64,000 bases of DNA from the NCBI RefSeq assembly GCF_043290135.1, contig NC_134705.1, positions 37,265,771 through 37,329,770 on the forward strand, read 5' to 3'. The notes under the pieces were generated by a model. The model saw only the letters and a list, made by a program, of their open reading frames with translations. It searched no databases and had not been told where the DNA came from. Every line of letters begins with the position of its first letter. Position 1 is the stretch's first letter. This DNA is from Rhipicephalus microplus. Its lineage: Eukaryota > Arthropoda > Arachnida > Ixodida > Ixodidae. Of the stretch, positions 24,100-35,475 are shown piece by piece. Made by a program: the position numbers and the translations under genes.

Positions 24100-24915
24100 C
24101 TTTCTGCTGCTGCCAGCCGCGAAAATTTTGAGCACGTCGCATTCGCTATCGCTGTCCTGCTTTTCATCACTTCGCTGGCCAACGTTATCTGCCTTTGGCG
24201 GGTTCGTTCTGCAGCACACAGCGAAGTGGTTTCGTTTGTTGCATTTCGTGAATTTTACCATAAGCAGCGCATTGCCTAGCCTTGTGCACTCTGTCACAAA
24301 AACCGCATTTGCTTTTGCTTTGATACTTATACTGGGATTTGTCCTTGAGTTCTACGGCGGCAACACTTTTTTCCTCGTCCCATATTTTCTGCGTGCAACT
24401 GCAACTTCTGCTTTTGCTCCCTCTACGGCCATTTCAAGGGTCAAGTGTTTCTTGGCTAACAGCTTTTCCCGCAGACACTGGCTTGTAGTACCAAAAACTA
24501 TTTGGTTTCGTAGCATGGACGCACGCAGTATGCCAAAATTACAGCTCCTAACTTTCACCTGCAAGTCTCTGTAGAATCGCTCAAATGACTCGCCATCCAC
24601 TTGCACTCTGCTGCGAAACACGTACCTCTCATATGTTTCGTTGGTTTGGGGCAGACAGTAGGCTTCAAAGGCTTTCACCAGTTTGTCGTCCACTTTGTAT
24701 TCTACACTGATGCTCAAGGTGTTGAACACATCAATGGCCTCTTGCCTGGCAACATGTACGAAGATAGCAGCTTTCTGTGTCTTTGTGCGTGGTTTCTGTG
24801 GCTCGGTGGCGGCAAAGTAGAGCTGTATACGCTGCTTGAACTTCAACCAGTTGTCTGGAACGTTCTCACTAAGCCGCAGTGGTTCCAGAGCGGAAGCTCA
24901 GCCATTGCTTTCTAA
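24100..24915 (-). pseudogene. gag of element B
   Basis: The main frame (24846-24352) holds WLKFKQRIQLYFAAT, RYVFRSRVQ and GESFERFYRDLQ, typical of Mag/SURL-type gag. One frameshift near 24905 separates it from the likely start codon. A second frame (24297-24100) holds the knuckle KCNKRNHFAVCC, in which one of the expected zinc Cys residues reads Phe. Role: nucleocapsid/capsid of the particle. Confidence 0.72.
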
Positions 24916-24933
24916 AAGGGCGTCGACGTGGCC

Positions 24934-24951
24934 GGCCCACTTCTTACACCA
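24934..24951 (-). promoter_or_regulatory. Primer-binding site of element B (tRNA-Leu-like)
   Basis: TGGTGTAAGAAGTGGG follows the 5' LTR directly on the minus strand. It differs by one base from the tRNA-Leu-type site common in animal gypsy elements; that comparison is from memory. Confidence 0.65.
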
Positions 24952-25077
24952 TGTATCAAATTGATTGCACACGTGCGTCGGCGTCTCGGCAACAAGGGAC
25001 GTTTATCATCAGCAGCATGCTTTTATAGCGTCGGTGCATGTACAATGTTGCCCGCTTGCTTTGATACATATGTTACA
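24952..25077 (-). repeat. 5' LTR of element B (126 bp)
   Basis: TGTAACATATG...GATACA on the minus strand, with a TATAAAAG box. It pairs with 16187-16312. Confidence 0.86.
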
Positions 25078-26640
25078 AAATGACCTTGAAAAGTAATCAA
25101 TTTTCTTGTACTACATGAGTACTAAATTGCATCTCAAATACCAAAAAAATTGGGCTAGTTCGCTGTCGATAGCTTCAGAATTGGCCTTTCCATAAAGTTG
25201 AATTGCTTTCTTATAGGTATCTTATACTAGTGGGGCGAAAGTAAAGGTGGTATGAAAACCTTGTGATCGCTGATTTCCCTTGAGTATGTTAAAGATGTCA
25301 TAGAGTCTGGGTGGTTAGTTAATATTAGGTCTAGTATGTTTGAAGAGCTCGTGCCACAGATGTTGGTTCAGTTATCAACGGCGAGAGGTTGTAGTTGAGA
25401 CACACAACAACACAATTAGTTGCTTCAGGGCTACATGTCAGAGTTGTATGTTGATGCCAGTCAATTTGAGGATAATTGAAATCAGTAAAAAGAACGATGT
25501 CTCAGAATGTTGTTCAGCGCAGTGCGGGGCATCGGGGTAACTTTGGGGTGGCCTACAGTAGACACCTAAAATTATGGTTCGAGTTACACCACGGCAGATG
25601 ACCCATAATATTTCACTGTCTAAATCGATGTGCAATGATAAAGACGATAGTTGCTGATTTACTGCTACAGGGACTCCCCTCCCCGTTCATCTTTGCGATA
25701 AAACTACAGTTAGGCAGGTCGGCAAGAACTTCAGCATCACTGGTGTTGCTACGTAGCCATGTTTCAGTTAGTACAAGTACATTGCTGGTAGATAATAAGA
25801 CAACGTTTGACAAAAGTTGACGTTTCAGCAAGAAGCTGTAAATATTGGTTAAGATTACAGACAATATAAGGTTAGCTCGAAAAAATTTTCTATGATGAGT
25901 TTTCTTCTCTCTACAGCCTGGTGATTGCAACTGTACCTTTCTGACCGTTTGTGGGACTTTGTTGCGAGTATACCAATTTAAGCCAGTAAACTTTTTTTCA
26001 CAAAGAGAAACGTGAGAAAATTTAGCTTTGGCAAAATCAAGCAAATGCTTACGATCGTTTTTTACAGAGGGGGGAAAGTTCTGTGCAATACTATAAGTAG
26101 TTCCCTTTAGTTCTCGGACATTAAAAAAACAGCTTCTTTGGTCTTCTAAAAGCAAAATACAATGATATTGGCGTGACCACGTTCGGTAGAGTTGATTGCC
26201 TAGGCGATGAACTATTTTGATATTTCGTTTATTTATTGTTAAGCCAAGGTGGTAACGACAATGCGGTATGTTGCTTCGTTTTCGGTATAAGTTTTGATTT
26301 ACTTGGCTTGGGTAGGCCATAAGAGACACACTTATTTCGCCGTAATCAATTTTCGGCATCGTCGACACGCGCCTCGAGATCATATATTGGATGGCGGGTC
26401 TGGTTGATATTGGACTTAATGTTGTCTATTTCTGTGCAAAGCAAAACAAGACTCTGACATTGTTTCTTAACATCAATCGTTTGTGGGCTCAACTGGGCTA
26501 CAGTTTGACTTGTGGTTAGAAATTCATTTTTGAAGTCACTCACTTATGAATTCAGTTTCGACTGAGCAGCTTATGTTTTATGTAATTCTTCGACTATAGC
26601 AGCTGAGTTAGGAACCAGATTTGACTCAGTGTCGCCAGAT
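25078..26640 (-). pseudogene. ORF1 and endonuclease of CR1-like element A2
   Basis: From the 5' side: a decayed 2A-like motif (26636-26610), a helical segment with heptad-like spacing (26543-26346), and an RNA-binding-type domain (VRELKGTTYSIAQNF, HLLDFAKAKFSH). Endonuclease strands come next with the VLTETWL box (about 25770-25750), then GVYCRPP (25575-25555) and a DFN-like segment near 25470. One open frame (26383-25613) runs from the end of ORF1 into the endonuclease without a stop. Element B interrupts the gene at 25078. Confidence 0.72.
26610..26636 (-). other. Decayed 2A-like motif in element A2
   Basis: The codons read G-D-T-E-S-N-L-V-P, preceded by Leu-Leu-Met-stop-Ser. Compared with the 2A consensus D-(V/I)-E-X-N-P-G-P, the Pro and Gly before the last Pro have become Leu (CTG) and Val (GTT), each one base from Pro and Gly. 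Position and upstream leucines match the intact motif in element D. Confidence 0.6.
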
Positions 26641-27155
26641 TACATGAGCAAGGAACGATGACGTCAATACACTCGACAAGAATCAAGCAGAAGCTTGGGG
26701 GCTCGGCAGCTGCAGCAAAATATACTTGAATTCTTTGAGAACGGAGAATATAGTTTACTAAGCTAAATGGCGCAAGGAAGCGGGTTACGGCTCTGCACTG
26801 TGCCATAGCTGTCGAGCCCATGAGGCACCACGGTTGATCGCTGCTCTTTTGTAGGCGACGAGGAAGTTGATGTTCTATGCGATGCGACCTCCCACTGTGA
26901 AGTGAGGATAGAGAGTATCAGGGTTAGCACCACCTGGTAGGTTAAAGTGCTGCCTTCCGGTTGGGTAAGGGGCGTTGATCGTCAGAAGGCTCCAGTTACC
27001 AAGCTACTTCCTTGGTAGTGGTAAGTCGATTGTGTCTCGGTGGTGGGGTACAATAAGGCAGCCAACAGCACGCACGGGAAAACAAGCGTGAACACCTGCA
27101 TGAAAAAAGTAAGTGGGTTACTGCTCTGCACTGTGGCACAGCTGTCGAGCCAAGG
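26641..27155 (-). repeat. 5' UTR of A2 with partial duplication
   Basis: The block around 26778-26820 ('gggttacggctctgcactgtg...agctgtcgagcc') recurs at 27113-27154 with a few changes, an offset of about 335 bp. This looks like the remains of tandem 5' monomers. Confidence 0.5.
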
Positions 27156-27295
27156 TTAGCCAAAAGGAGTACTTAAACGTCCTTTTGGCTTATGACTAAC
27201 CGTTTACCTTGCTGGGGCCACAGAAGCAATAAAATTTAAAGCCACAAACCAACTTCGAACGTAAGGAATATTTCCGTAAGCTTAAAGTCACTTTA

Positions 27296-27446
27296 TGGAG
27301 GCGGAAATGTTTTAGGCCCGTGTGCTCAGATTTGTGTGCATGTTAAAGAACCCCAGGTGGTCGAAATTTCCGGAGCCCTCCACTACGGCGTCTCTCACAA
27401 TCATATGGTGGTTTCGGCACGTTAAACCTCACATATCAATCAAGCT
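27296..27446 (+). mobile_element. 5'-truncated SINE, same family as 8907-9156
   Basis: The body sequence is shared ('gttaaagaaccccaggtggt', 'gagccctccactacggcg') and ends in 'atcaatcaa'. The tRNA-like head is missing. Confidence 0.8.
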
Positions 27447-27559
27447 TATAATCACTAAGTACAATATTAAGAAAAAACAGAACTGAACAAAACGTAAAGA
27501 CGTAATCTCTGAAATAAATCAAAAGTACAGTGGTAACACCAAAACATTAACACTGATAA

Positions 27560-28300
27560 TAAAACCAAGACTTTTCACTGCGCACAGCCACACCGTTCAG
27601 CGATAATAGAAAATAAAAACGCCAGGCCTGCGCAGAAGGCACAGCGCTCACAGTGAAAGCTCAAAGAATGACCTTTCACAGCTTTCGCTAAACACTCATT
27701 GGGAAACTCCTGCAAGCACAGTTGCTGGGTACCCACTATGGTATTATTATTAAAAGATTTGGGATAGTAGTCTGGCATTCACAATGCTATTCTTCGTCAT
27801 TCTTCTGAGAAGTGTGGTATCCACTAAACAATTGGGAAGAATTTATTGCCAATTGTTCATGCAGTGATTGACGGGGATGAGGAATTATGCCTGAAGTGGG
27901 CAAGCGCCCCAGTTAATGATGGCCAACAACATGCTTTTGTAGTTGGTTGGAGCGTTGGACGATTAACTCGTTACACTGATCCCACTGTTTTACGTCTGGC
28001 TGTTCGTTTTCCGCTCTGAAATACTTTTTTACTCATAATATTGCGATTCCTTTCCCTAAATAAAGCCTGTATACGGCAAGGTTGCCAGCGTGGCTCAGTG
28101 GTATTCAACTGGGCTGGCACCCAGTGAATCCGGGTCAAGCCCTACTCTTTCATTGGTACTAGATACTTTTGCTAAATTCATGCGCTGTGGTCATGGACAA
28201 CGGTGGCAGCAAACAACTATGGTGCGGCGCGGAACCCTAGTTGTGATCTGAAAGCGGCTTTCGCTGTGAAAATATTTAATGCAGCTTGGGCAATTTATAT
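27560..28300 (+). repeat. Interspersed repeat P, copy 1, with tRNA-like segment
   Basis: The block shares 'gcctgcgcagaaggcacag', 'gtacccactatggtat', 'gcctgaagtgg' and 'actcgttac' in order with 37018-37372, 38094-38294 and 39487-39655. Near its 3' end (28085-28140) a tRNA-like stretch shows an A-box (TGGCTCAGTGG) and a B-box-like GGGTCAAGCCC, and it reads like a tRNA-Gly derivative. It is probably a SINE or SINE-ended composite. This copy is uninterrupted and serves as the empty-site reference for copy 2. Confidence 0.65.
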
Positions 28301-31300
28301 TCCCGTTTCACACATGGTGGAATACTGCTGATTGCTTTATTGCATTTCCTTGTGCAAAACGCGTTTGTATTTGTGGAGTGATACAAACAACAACAAAAGG
28401 TGAAAACTGGAACGGACTAGACTCTGAAGTATAATTTTCTTCAGGGTAATGTTTTTCTGAGAGCGTGGGTGCTCCTCCACTTCGTTTTCCCTCAGTGCTA
28501 ACCTCTGTATGCACGAGGTCATCTTCTCGTTCGTTAACTTGACCGTGTCTTTATTTCAGGGATTCCCAATTCACCTTTGGAAGACAACCCCATAATGGTT
28601 GAGTGCGTAGTTTTTCGGTACGTGACGTGATTAACTTGGCTGATCTTCGCTTGCAGAAAAGTCTGGCTCGTGCTTCGCATAATGGATGCCACTAAAGCTG
28701 CGTCTCCAAAATGTGTCAGGACCCATCATTTCTCTTGGCGCACCAAGAGGCGTTAGAGCGAGCTGTAATCCAGAAAAGCAGGCTCGGAAAAACCCTCAGT
28801 GTAGCCTTTTTTCGATTATGGGCATTCGTTCTAAGTGTGATCAGTGCCGGATCCCCACAGTGCTTGCAAGAGAGTTGCTTGAGAGGCACATCTAATACAG
28901 GCTCCTTTAGTTTCAAGAGAAAATGAAGCACGCTTTCTGCCGGCAGCGAATATAGCTGAAGTAGAAAGGAAATAAAACAAGCGATCATGAAGGTTATGCA
29001 GAATTGGGAATGATCAGTGCGCTTTGAAAAAAAAACTGTGGCATCAAAATGACTCAGATAGTGTAATTCTTACCTTCACACAGCGGATACACTTGAGCTT
29101 GTTCGCAATTTCTTCCACTGTTTTAGTGCACTATAGTATCAAGACGAAGGACAGAATGGCAAAATAAAAAAAGCGCCAACTTTAAATATGGTGTTTAGCT
29201 GAAAATGCAGCGTGCACAGGCGTATTGGTAAGCAAAAATTAGTATGAAAACATGGTTTTAAAAACCCGCGTCAAACTTCATATAAAGGCTGATGAAATTA
29301 CATTTTGGATAATATGTTAGGCTGCAAGATGACGAGGACCGGAGCTAATGGTGCGTCCGCGTAGCTACGGTTTCCTTCCTCATAATTCCATTGCCCGTTA
29401 AGGTAGCGAAATGCAATTTCCTATTTTCACGTGAACGTTATATATTTTTTAATTAATAAAACAAGTCGTATCAGTTCAATGACGAAGTTTTCGGGCCACA
29501 AATTGGCGTTTAGAGTGTGGCAATGTGCCAGAAGTGCAGTATAACTCAAGCTGGCTTATAGATGACCACGCAGGTATTGATAACATCTTGTAATAAGGTA
29601 TGAAAAGGCTTAAAGTAAATAGAGAAAGCAATAAAATACACGTAAATTGCGTAGGTAAGACTCGTTATAATGCAATTCAGAAATGTTTAATAAAGCCGGA
29701 ATTTAATTAGCCACATTGTCCCCTCAGGTTTAATACTGAAATGCAATAACGTTAATTACAGTACAGTTAGAAAGCACCACTCCATCAATAATGAAGTGAC
29801 TACAAATTGGTATGAGTTTCGCCCTCAAAGAAAAATTGGCTTTCTTAAACTTCAAAGCAGACTAAAGGCGAATGTGAACGTGCCATCTCTGACTTTTCTG
29901 GGGGACATGCTATTACGCGTGGGCAAGGTAATATGCTGGCGTTTCAATTTTTCTACTTTTCCCACTTTACATTTTATCCCGATGATTGTTGTGGCACCTT
30001 CTATGTTTGAAAAGACCTACTTGATTAACTCGAGCAGAAATCAAGCTACCTAGTCATTTCACGAGTGAATGTAAATCTAGTTAAAATTGTTCCTTGGCAT
30101 GAGGCCAATAAGCTTTCACCAGCACGATTGCCACTCAAGACAACCAGGAATTCAGGAACAATTAGCAGAATGTTAATATTCCACACAAGTGCTGGCAAGT
30201 CTGCTCCCCCTAAACGTTCAAGTGAAATTCTGGCCGCTCGTTGCACCCACGGCACGGCTGTAAGGCTGGGCCTGCCTGTTCCCGGGTGGGAGTAGCCTGA
30301 AGGCGCAGGAAAACGCCAGCGTCTGCGCTGGACTATTACGAAGTTGTACTTTCATTTCAAGCACGTGAAGTCACCTGCGCGTGACTTCGGCTAGTGTCTC
30401 AACTAGCTCCAACAGTAGCGATCGCGAGCACCTCGATTATTTTAGATGCCGGAAGAGATGTGTTCCTAAGAGAAACTTTATGAAAGCTGTAATCACCTCT
30501 CCTGCTATGTTTATTGTAACGGTAAAGAATATTCGGGCGAATTACTGCAGTGAAAAGTTGCGCCTGGACGGTAATTAGTATTGTGCATTTGTTATATAAA
30601 CTCCCGTGACATATGTTTATGGAAAAAACACAGTGGACAACTGGCCTAGAGTGTAGACCAGATGCATGCTGTCTATACGTTTTTTCTTCCCGCATTCAGT
30701 AGATTACACCATCGATCCCTGAAATAGCGAACCGACAGTCAATGACAGGCAGTAATTAGTGGGTTTGCGACCTACTAACAAGCTATAAGGTACCTTGCCT
30801 TAATCGAAAGGTCTGCTAAGAACACCCCCCGAGGCTTCTAACCTATAGCCAGCGTCGCATCTTCCAGGGTTTGCAAGCTGCATGTGTGTTCGTCTTCGCT
30901 TGAGTTACTATGCAGCAGCGCATATCCTAACCTCGCAAGGTGTCACCGTCAACTGAGACATATCAATCAGACCCACCAGGAGCTGATAATATTAAGTGCA
31001 TTGGACCTCAAACACTTGAATTATCCAGGCTTAATCAACCATGACGCACCCAGAATTTCGCTATATATGCCCATCTAAGAGTCGCAAAGTTGACTGACAG
31101 TCCAAAGCAACATTTCCGCCTGGTATCTTCAATTGTGGTGGCCAGCAACAAAAGCTCTGAGGCGGTGTTAGGTGGATTGCGTACAAATAGGACAAAAGGC
31201 CCTTGTGTCACCACCCACATCATGAAATAATCTCCTTTTTCTCGGATATAGCAGTGTCAGCGTACTGGAACAAGCGGGTCATTTCTTCTTTGTGCATTCT

Positions 31301-31370
31301 GATGCTTACGTGCTGGAGCTGAACGTGGGTCTCACACAGGCTTTCGTCCATTCACTTACGAAGGGTGCTT
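28301..31370. other. No supported gene
   Basis: Three kilobases of AT-rich sequence with short open frames only. None shows a recognisable domain, and I could not identify repeats with the rest of the window. Confidence 0.45.
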
Positions 31371-31424
31371 ATGAATATGAATGAATGAATGAAAGAATGA
31401 ATGAATGAATGAATGAATGAATGA
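31371..31424. repeat. (GAAT)n tail of element A3
   Basis: Twelve or so GAAT units with one GAAAG variant, directly at the 3' end of A3. Short tandem tails are normal for CR1/L2-type elements. Confidence 0.85.
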
Positions 31425-31871
31425 TCTTTATTGCTCTCATATCTCATACAAAATAGGCACAAACTGTATGGTCCCATAGCCAAAGGCTAGTGCGGGTCCC
31501 ATTGAAAGTATACATAAGTGAAACTGTAAAAGTTCTAATTAAAAATAAACAGAAGCAAACAATTAAACTTTGGTATACAAGAAGTAATCTTTATCTTCTA
31601 ACTACATTCACTTGAATTGGATTGAAAATAGAAAAAAGAGAAAGTACATAACTTGTACTAAACACAATTATTTGGTGATTAGTGGCGTACAGAACTGAAG
31701 AATGATACTTGTAGTTGAAAGTATGAATAGTAGTTCGCTGATATGGCCTAATATAGAGAACAAGAGTATTGAAACATCTTTCAAAGAAAACATGTTTCAA
31801 AGAAAACGTTAAACACATAAAGGGCAATATATATACATAATGAAAAATTACTACCTAAAGTATTAGTCAAC

Positions 31872-34623
31872 TTATGCAGCGAAAATTGCGTCAAAGTAAT
31901 ATTTTTTCAATGAGCTGAAAAATTTCTGGGAATTCTTTATATAACGCGATATGCCATTCCAAACTTTCACTCCGGTATATTGTAGTAGACGTTTGCTATA
32001 GGCGTTTTTTATGGGTGGTATATTGAAGTTGTTCAAAGTTTGGTTCCTTGTTTGGCGTCGGGGAATACACAGTGATGAAATTGGGAATGATTCATTGTTC
32101 CTAACGACACTGTTAATACATTTGGCTAAATTTAGTTCCTGCACAAAATCAAATGGTAACATCTTTAACCTAGAAAAAAGTGGTTTGCTATGTTCGTAGT
32201 AAGGTGAGAAACTAATCGTACGTTTAGCCCGTTTTTGTAGCCGTCGTATTGGCTCAAGATAAGAGTCATACGTCAAACCCCAGGACTCTACACAGTACAG
32301 AAGGTGGCAGTTAACTAAAGCAAAATACAAAGTGCGCAAAATTGTAGCGTCAAAATATTCACGTGCTTGCAAAAGGACGTAACAACTCGAAGCAAGTTTC
32401 GAGCTGACTGCTTCTATTTGACTCTGCCAATTTAAACAGCTCTCTAGAACAACACCTAGGTAAGTAAAAGAATCAGTACATTCCAGGGAGCCATTATTGA
32501 TGTAGAGTTGTATATCATGTGGAGTACGATTAGTACGGGAGTGGAATTATACATTTTCTTTTTTTTTGCATTGATGGTAAGCCTGTTAGCTGTAATCCAA
32601 TCGGCAAGCTTAGCTAGTTCAGTATTTATCTGTTTTTCTATGTCTGACAGATTTTTGCCGGTAATAATTAGGGCAGTGTCGTCAGCGTATATAAGCATCT
32701 CGGCAGTTGTTAGTACTAAAGGCAAGTCATTTATGTATAGTAAGTAAAGTAACGGACCTAATACGGAACCTTGTGGCACACCTATTTGAATGGGCTGGAG
32801 ACAAGAAGTAATGTTACTGACAACTACCATCTGTTGTCGACCTTGAAGGTAACTCTGAAAAAAAATTCGATATAGTGTCGCGAAAACCATATCTACGTAA
32901 TTTGTAAAGTAAGGTGTGATGGTCTACTGTCTCGAACGATTTTCTGAGGTCCAGAAATACCACTGCGGCGAATTTGTTATCTTGGAGGGCAGTATTTAAA
33001 ACTTGGCTTAGTGTGAGCACTGCTGTACTTGTAGAGCGCATTGGCCGGAAGCCATGTTGTTGCGGACATAACACATGATATTTGTTCAAAAAGGAAAGCA
33101 TACGTTTCGAAATTCTTTTTTCGAAGATATTGTTAAGTACACTCAGTACAGAAATCAGGCGGTAGCAAAAAGGATCGGACCTATCTCCCTCTTTGTAAAC
33201 AGGAGTGACTTTGGCTATCTTGAGTATTGATGGGTATTGACCGGCATATAATGAGCGGTTGAATAGGTTACATAATACTTTTCTAATTAAATCAATGTTT
33301 TCTTTTATAACGCGCGCTGGAATAAGCAGAATTTCTTTAATCTCTATGTGGTTTATAGCGAAGCTATTTGGTAAGGACGTTGGTTCATACAGCGTTTTGT
33401 TAGGAATAGGCAGCATTTCGGCTAACGAAGGACTAACATTTGTAAAATAAGTATTAAAGTCGTTGACAGTGTCCCAGTGACATTGTCGGGTAGCATTTTT
33501 TCAGCACGAGTATGCCTGATTGCTTCGTTTATTATTTGCCAAGTTTTGCGCGAGTTACCAGAGGCTTGCTCAATAAGCTTCGAATAATATGCTTTTTTTA
33601 CATTTACGTGACCTGGCTACTAAATTGTTACGAGCAGTTTTATACTCATGTAGTAGATGAGCATTGCGCTTATCACGTTTTCACTTATGATACCAGTACT
33701 CTTTAGCCTTAAGCGCCCCTAATAAACCCTGGGTCACCCAAGGACAGATTGGTGTTTCATATGAGTGTCTACGGATGACTTTTTTGGAGGTATGTACGGC
33801 TTCCGTAATAGCAATAATTAGATTAGCAAACTCCTGGTCTACCTCATCATGATAAACCTCATGCCATCTAAAAAAGCGCAAGAAATAACAAACATTTAAG
33901 TAATAAATTCTATAAGATGTAACCTTCCTCTGATGAATTATTATAGGCCCTCCATCCACAGTGACAAAAGTTGGCATGTGATCAGTGACAGGCGCATTAA
34001 GAACACCTGCTGTTATGTTGTTAGGAACATTTGTGAGGACATGGTCCAACATAGTTTCTGTTGTACTTGTTACTCGAGTAGGCGCAATGATCAGATTGCG
34101 GAAATTATATGATTGTATAAGGTAAGCGTAGTCCTTATAACTAGCACTAAAGGCATCAATGTTTATATCCCCAAGAATAATAACCCTAGTACGACCACTC
34201 CTTGCTAGGGTAGACAGAATGCCCCCACATTTATAAAAAAAAACAGCTAGTATCGGCGTTTGGCGGCCGATACACCACACTAACAACTACAGAGCATGCT
34301 ACCTTTACAAAAAGTGCTTCTATATATGGGAGGCTGCATGTGAATTCAGATAGTAAAGATAAGCGGAGTCCGTTCTTTACAAAAAAAGCAACGCCTCCAC
34401 CGTGAGAGTTAGATGCACGTGGCTGAGATATCAATTTATAGCCAGGTATGGTAACTGTTTCATCTTTTCTCAGCCATGTTTCTGTAGCTGCTATTACGTC
34501 ATAATAGTTGCCATGCCACGAGATAGACGAGAGAAGAAGATTAAGATTTTTTCTTATACTGCGTGTATTACAGTGAAAAAGAGTTATATTTCCTTTCGGG
34601 TTCGATGTGTGATACTCAGCCAT
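31872..34623 (-). pseudogene. ORF2 of A3 (endonuclease-RT), frame-shifted
   Basis: It starts at an ATG (34621-34623) nine bases after the ORF1 stop, in the same frame. Endonuclease boxes: ATETWLRKDE, VVYRPPN, ILGDINIDAF, TDHMPTF. RT boxes: [24 protein letters not shown] and YADD (32678-32689). The C-terminal region runs to 31872. Frame changes fall at A/T runs near 34233-34243, 33600, 33496-33501, 32857-32864 and 32555-32563. A TGA replaces an expected Trp codon at about 33678. Otherwise the sequence is well conserved, so the breaks are recent or include sequencing errors. Confidence 0.82.
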
Positions 34624-34632
34624 AAAAAGAAG

Positions 34633-35475
34633 TTAATTTATTTTATTAAGGTCATCAATACATGACACATGTAGTACTCTGGAGTTCTCACTTTTACGCA
34701 TTAGCATCTTACCATCGGATACCCACGCAAACTTCCAGTTCTTCTCTCGTTTTACCTGTATGGCTTTACCCAGCAAGACCTTGTTCTCTGTACACAAATG
34801 TTCGTTGACATACACCGGCGTGTTATTTTCAAAACCAAGCATTGAAGTGTTTAGGCGGTGCTTTTTAGCGGCTCTCAGAAAGTTGTCTCTCGAAATCCGT
34901 GACACAAATCGGACGACTATATTTGGGGGCGTGCCACTTTTTGTGGGAAGGCGATGCGCAGCGTCAATTTCTTTGCTGGAGTGTTCATTGCGCAAGCATT
35001 TGGCAACCTTCTCAATCGTGTCGAGTATGTTTTCGTTTTCCGCAAGCGGAACACCCTTCACTTCGACATTGTTCCTTCTTCCGTATTGCTTTAGTTCTGT
35101 TAGCTCTTTCCTAATTACCTGTACTTCACTGCCCAATTTCTTATTTGTTTTCAGAATCTCAACATTTTCTTTCTTCACTTCTGTAAGTTCTTGTCGAAGA
35201 GACTTGAGTTCGTTCTTAATTTCTTCAAAACTTGTATTAACAAAGTTCATTGACATCTTCACTGATGATAGCTCAACTTTTATGCTATTGTTCGAGGAAT
35301 CAAGTTTCTTCATTTCTAACCTGACATCGTTCATTGCATCGGTAAATTTAGTGGTCATTTCCAGTACCACTTTCACCGCCTCCTTTATGCTGTTAGGGGC
35401 TTTATCGCCCAAAGCCTTCGTGATGGTCACTAACGCATCAGTGTCGGTGTCCTCCACGATGCTCTTTTCAGCCAT
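34633..35475 (-). CDS. ORF1 protein of A3 (coiled coil plus RNA-binding domain)
   Basis: 280 residues from the ATG at 35473-35475; the frame is open a further 25 codons upstream. Residues 40-140 form a long heptad-type coiled coil rich in Lys, Glu, Leu and Asn. An L1 ORF1p-like RRM region follows, with YGRRNNVEVKGVP, DAAHRLP and IVVRFVSR. The C-terminal domain follows with ENNTPVYVNEHL and WVSDGKMLMRK. Known role of this family: trimeric nucleic-acid chaperone that packages element RNA. No 2A motif is present here, unlike element D. The frame is intact. Confidence 0.78.
   Translation of the reverse strand: MAEKSIVEDTDTDALVTITKALGDKAPNSIKEAVKVVLEMTTKFTDAMNDVRLEMKKLDSSNNSIKVELSSVKMSMNFVNTSFEEIKNELKSLRQELTEVKKENVEILKTNKKLGSEVQVIRKELTELKQYGRRNNVEVKGVPLAENENILDTIEKVAKCLRNEHSSKEIDAAHRLPTKSGTPPNIVVRFVSRISRDNFLRAAKKHRLNTSMLGFENNTPVYVNEHLCTENKVLLGKAIQVKREKNWKFAWVSDGKMLMRKSENSRVLHVSCIDDLNKIN

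Larger units (their letters stand above)
16187..25077 (-). mobile_element. Ty3/gypsy-type element B (Mag-like), split by element C
   Basis: Two 126-bp LTRs with TG...CA ends flank a minus-strand gag-PR-RT-RH-IN order. A 16-nt primer-binding site adjoins the upstream LTR. I count about 17 differences in 126 bp between the LTRs (about 13%), so the copy is old. No perfect target duplication remains: the flanking bases are CTGCG and AAATG. The integrase is cut in two by element C (17609-21888). The CCHC knuckle style and PBS point to the Mag/SURL lineage; this is inference. Confidence 0.8.
14260..27155 (-). mobile_element. CR1-like element A2, host of a two-level LTR-element nest
   Basis: Its 5' part lies at 27155-25078 (5' UTR, ORF1 with a decayed 2A motif, endonuclease) and its 3' part at 16186-14260 (linker, RT). 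LTR element B (16187-25077) sits between. Endonuclease on one side and linker-RT on the other belong in sequence, as in A1 and D. The two sides meet at the segment corresponding to the start of the linker. All frames are damaged, so A2 is old. Confidence 0.75.

Noticed and set aside
28085..28140. Functional tRNA gene
   Set aside because: Boxes A and B are recognisable, but the cloverleaf cannot be completed; it is part of a dispersed repeat.
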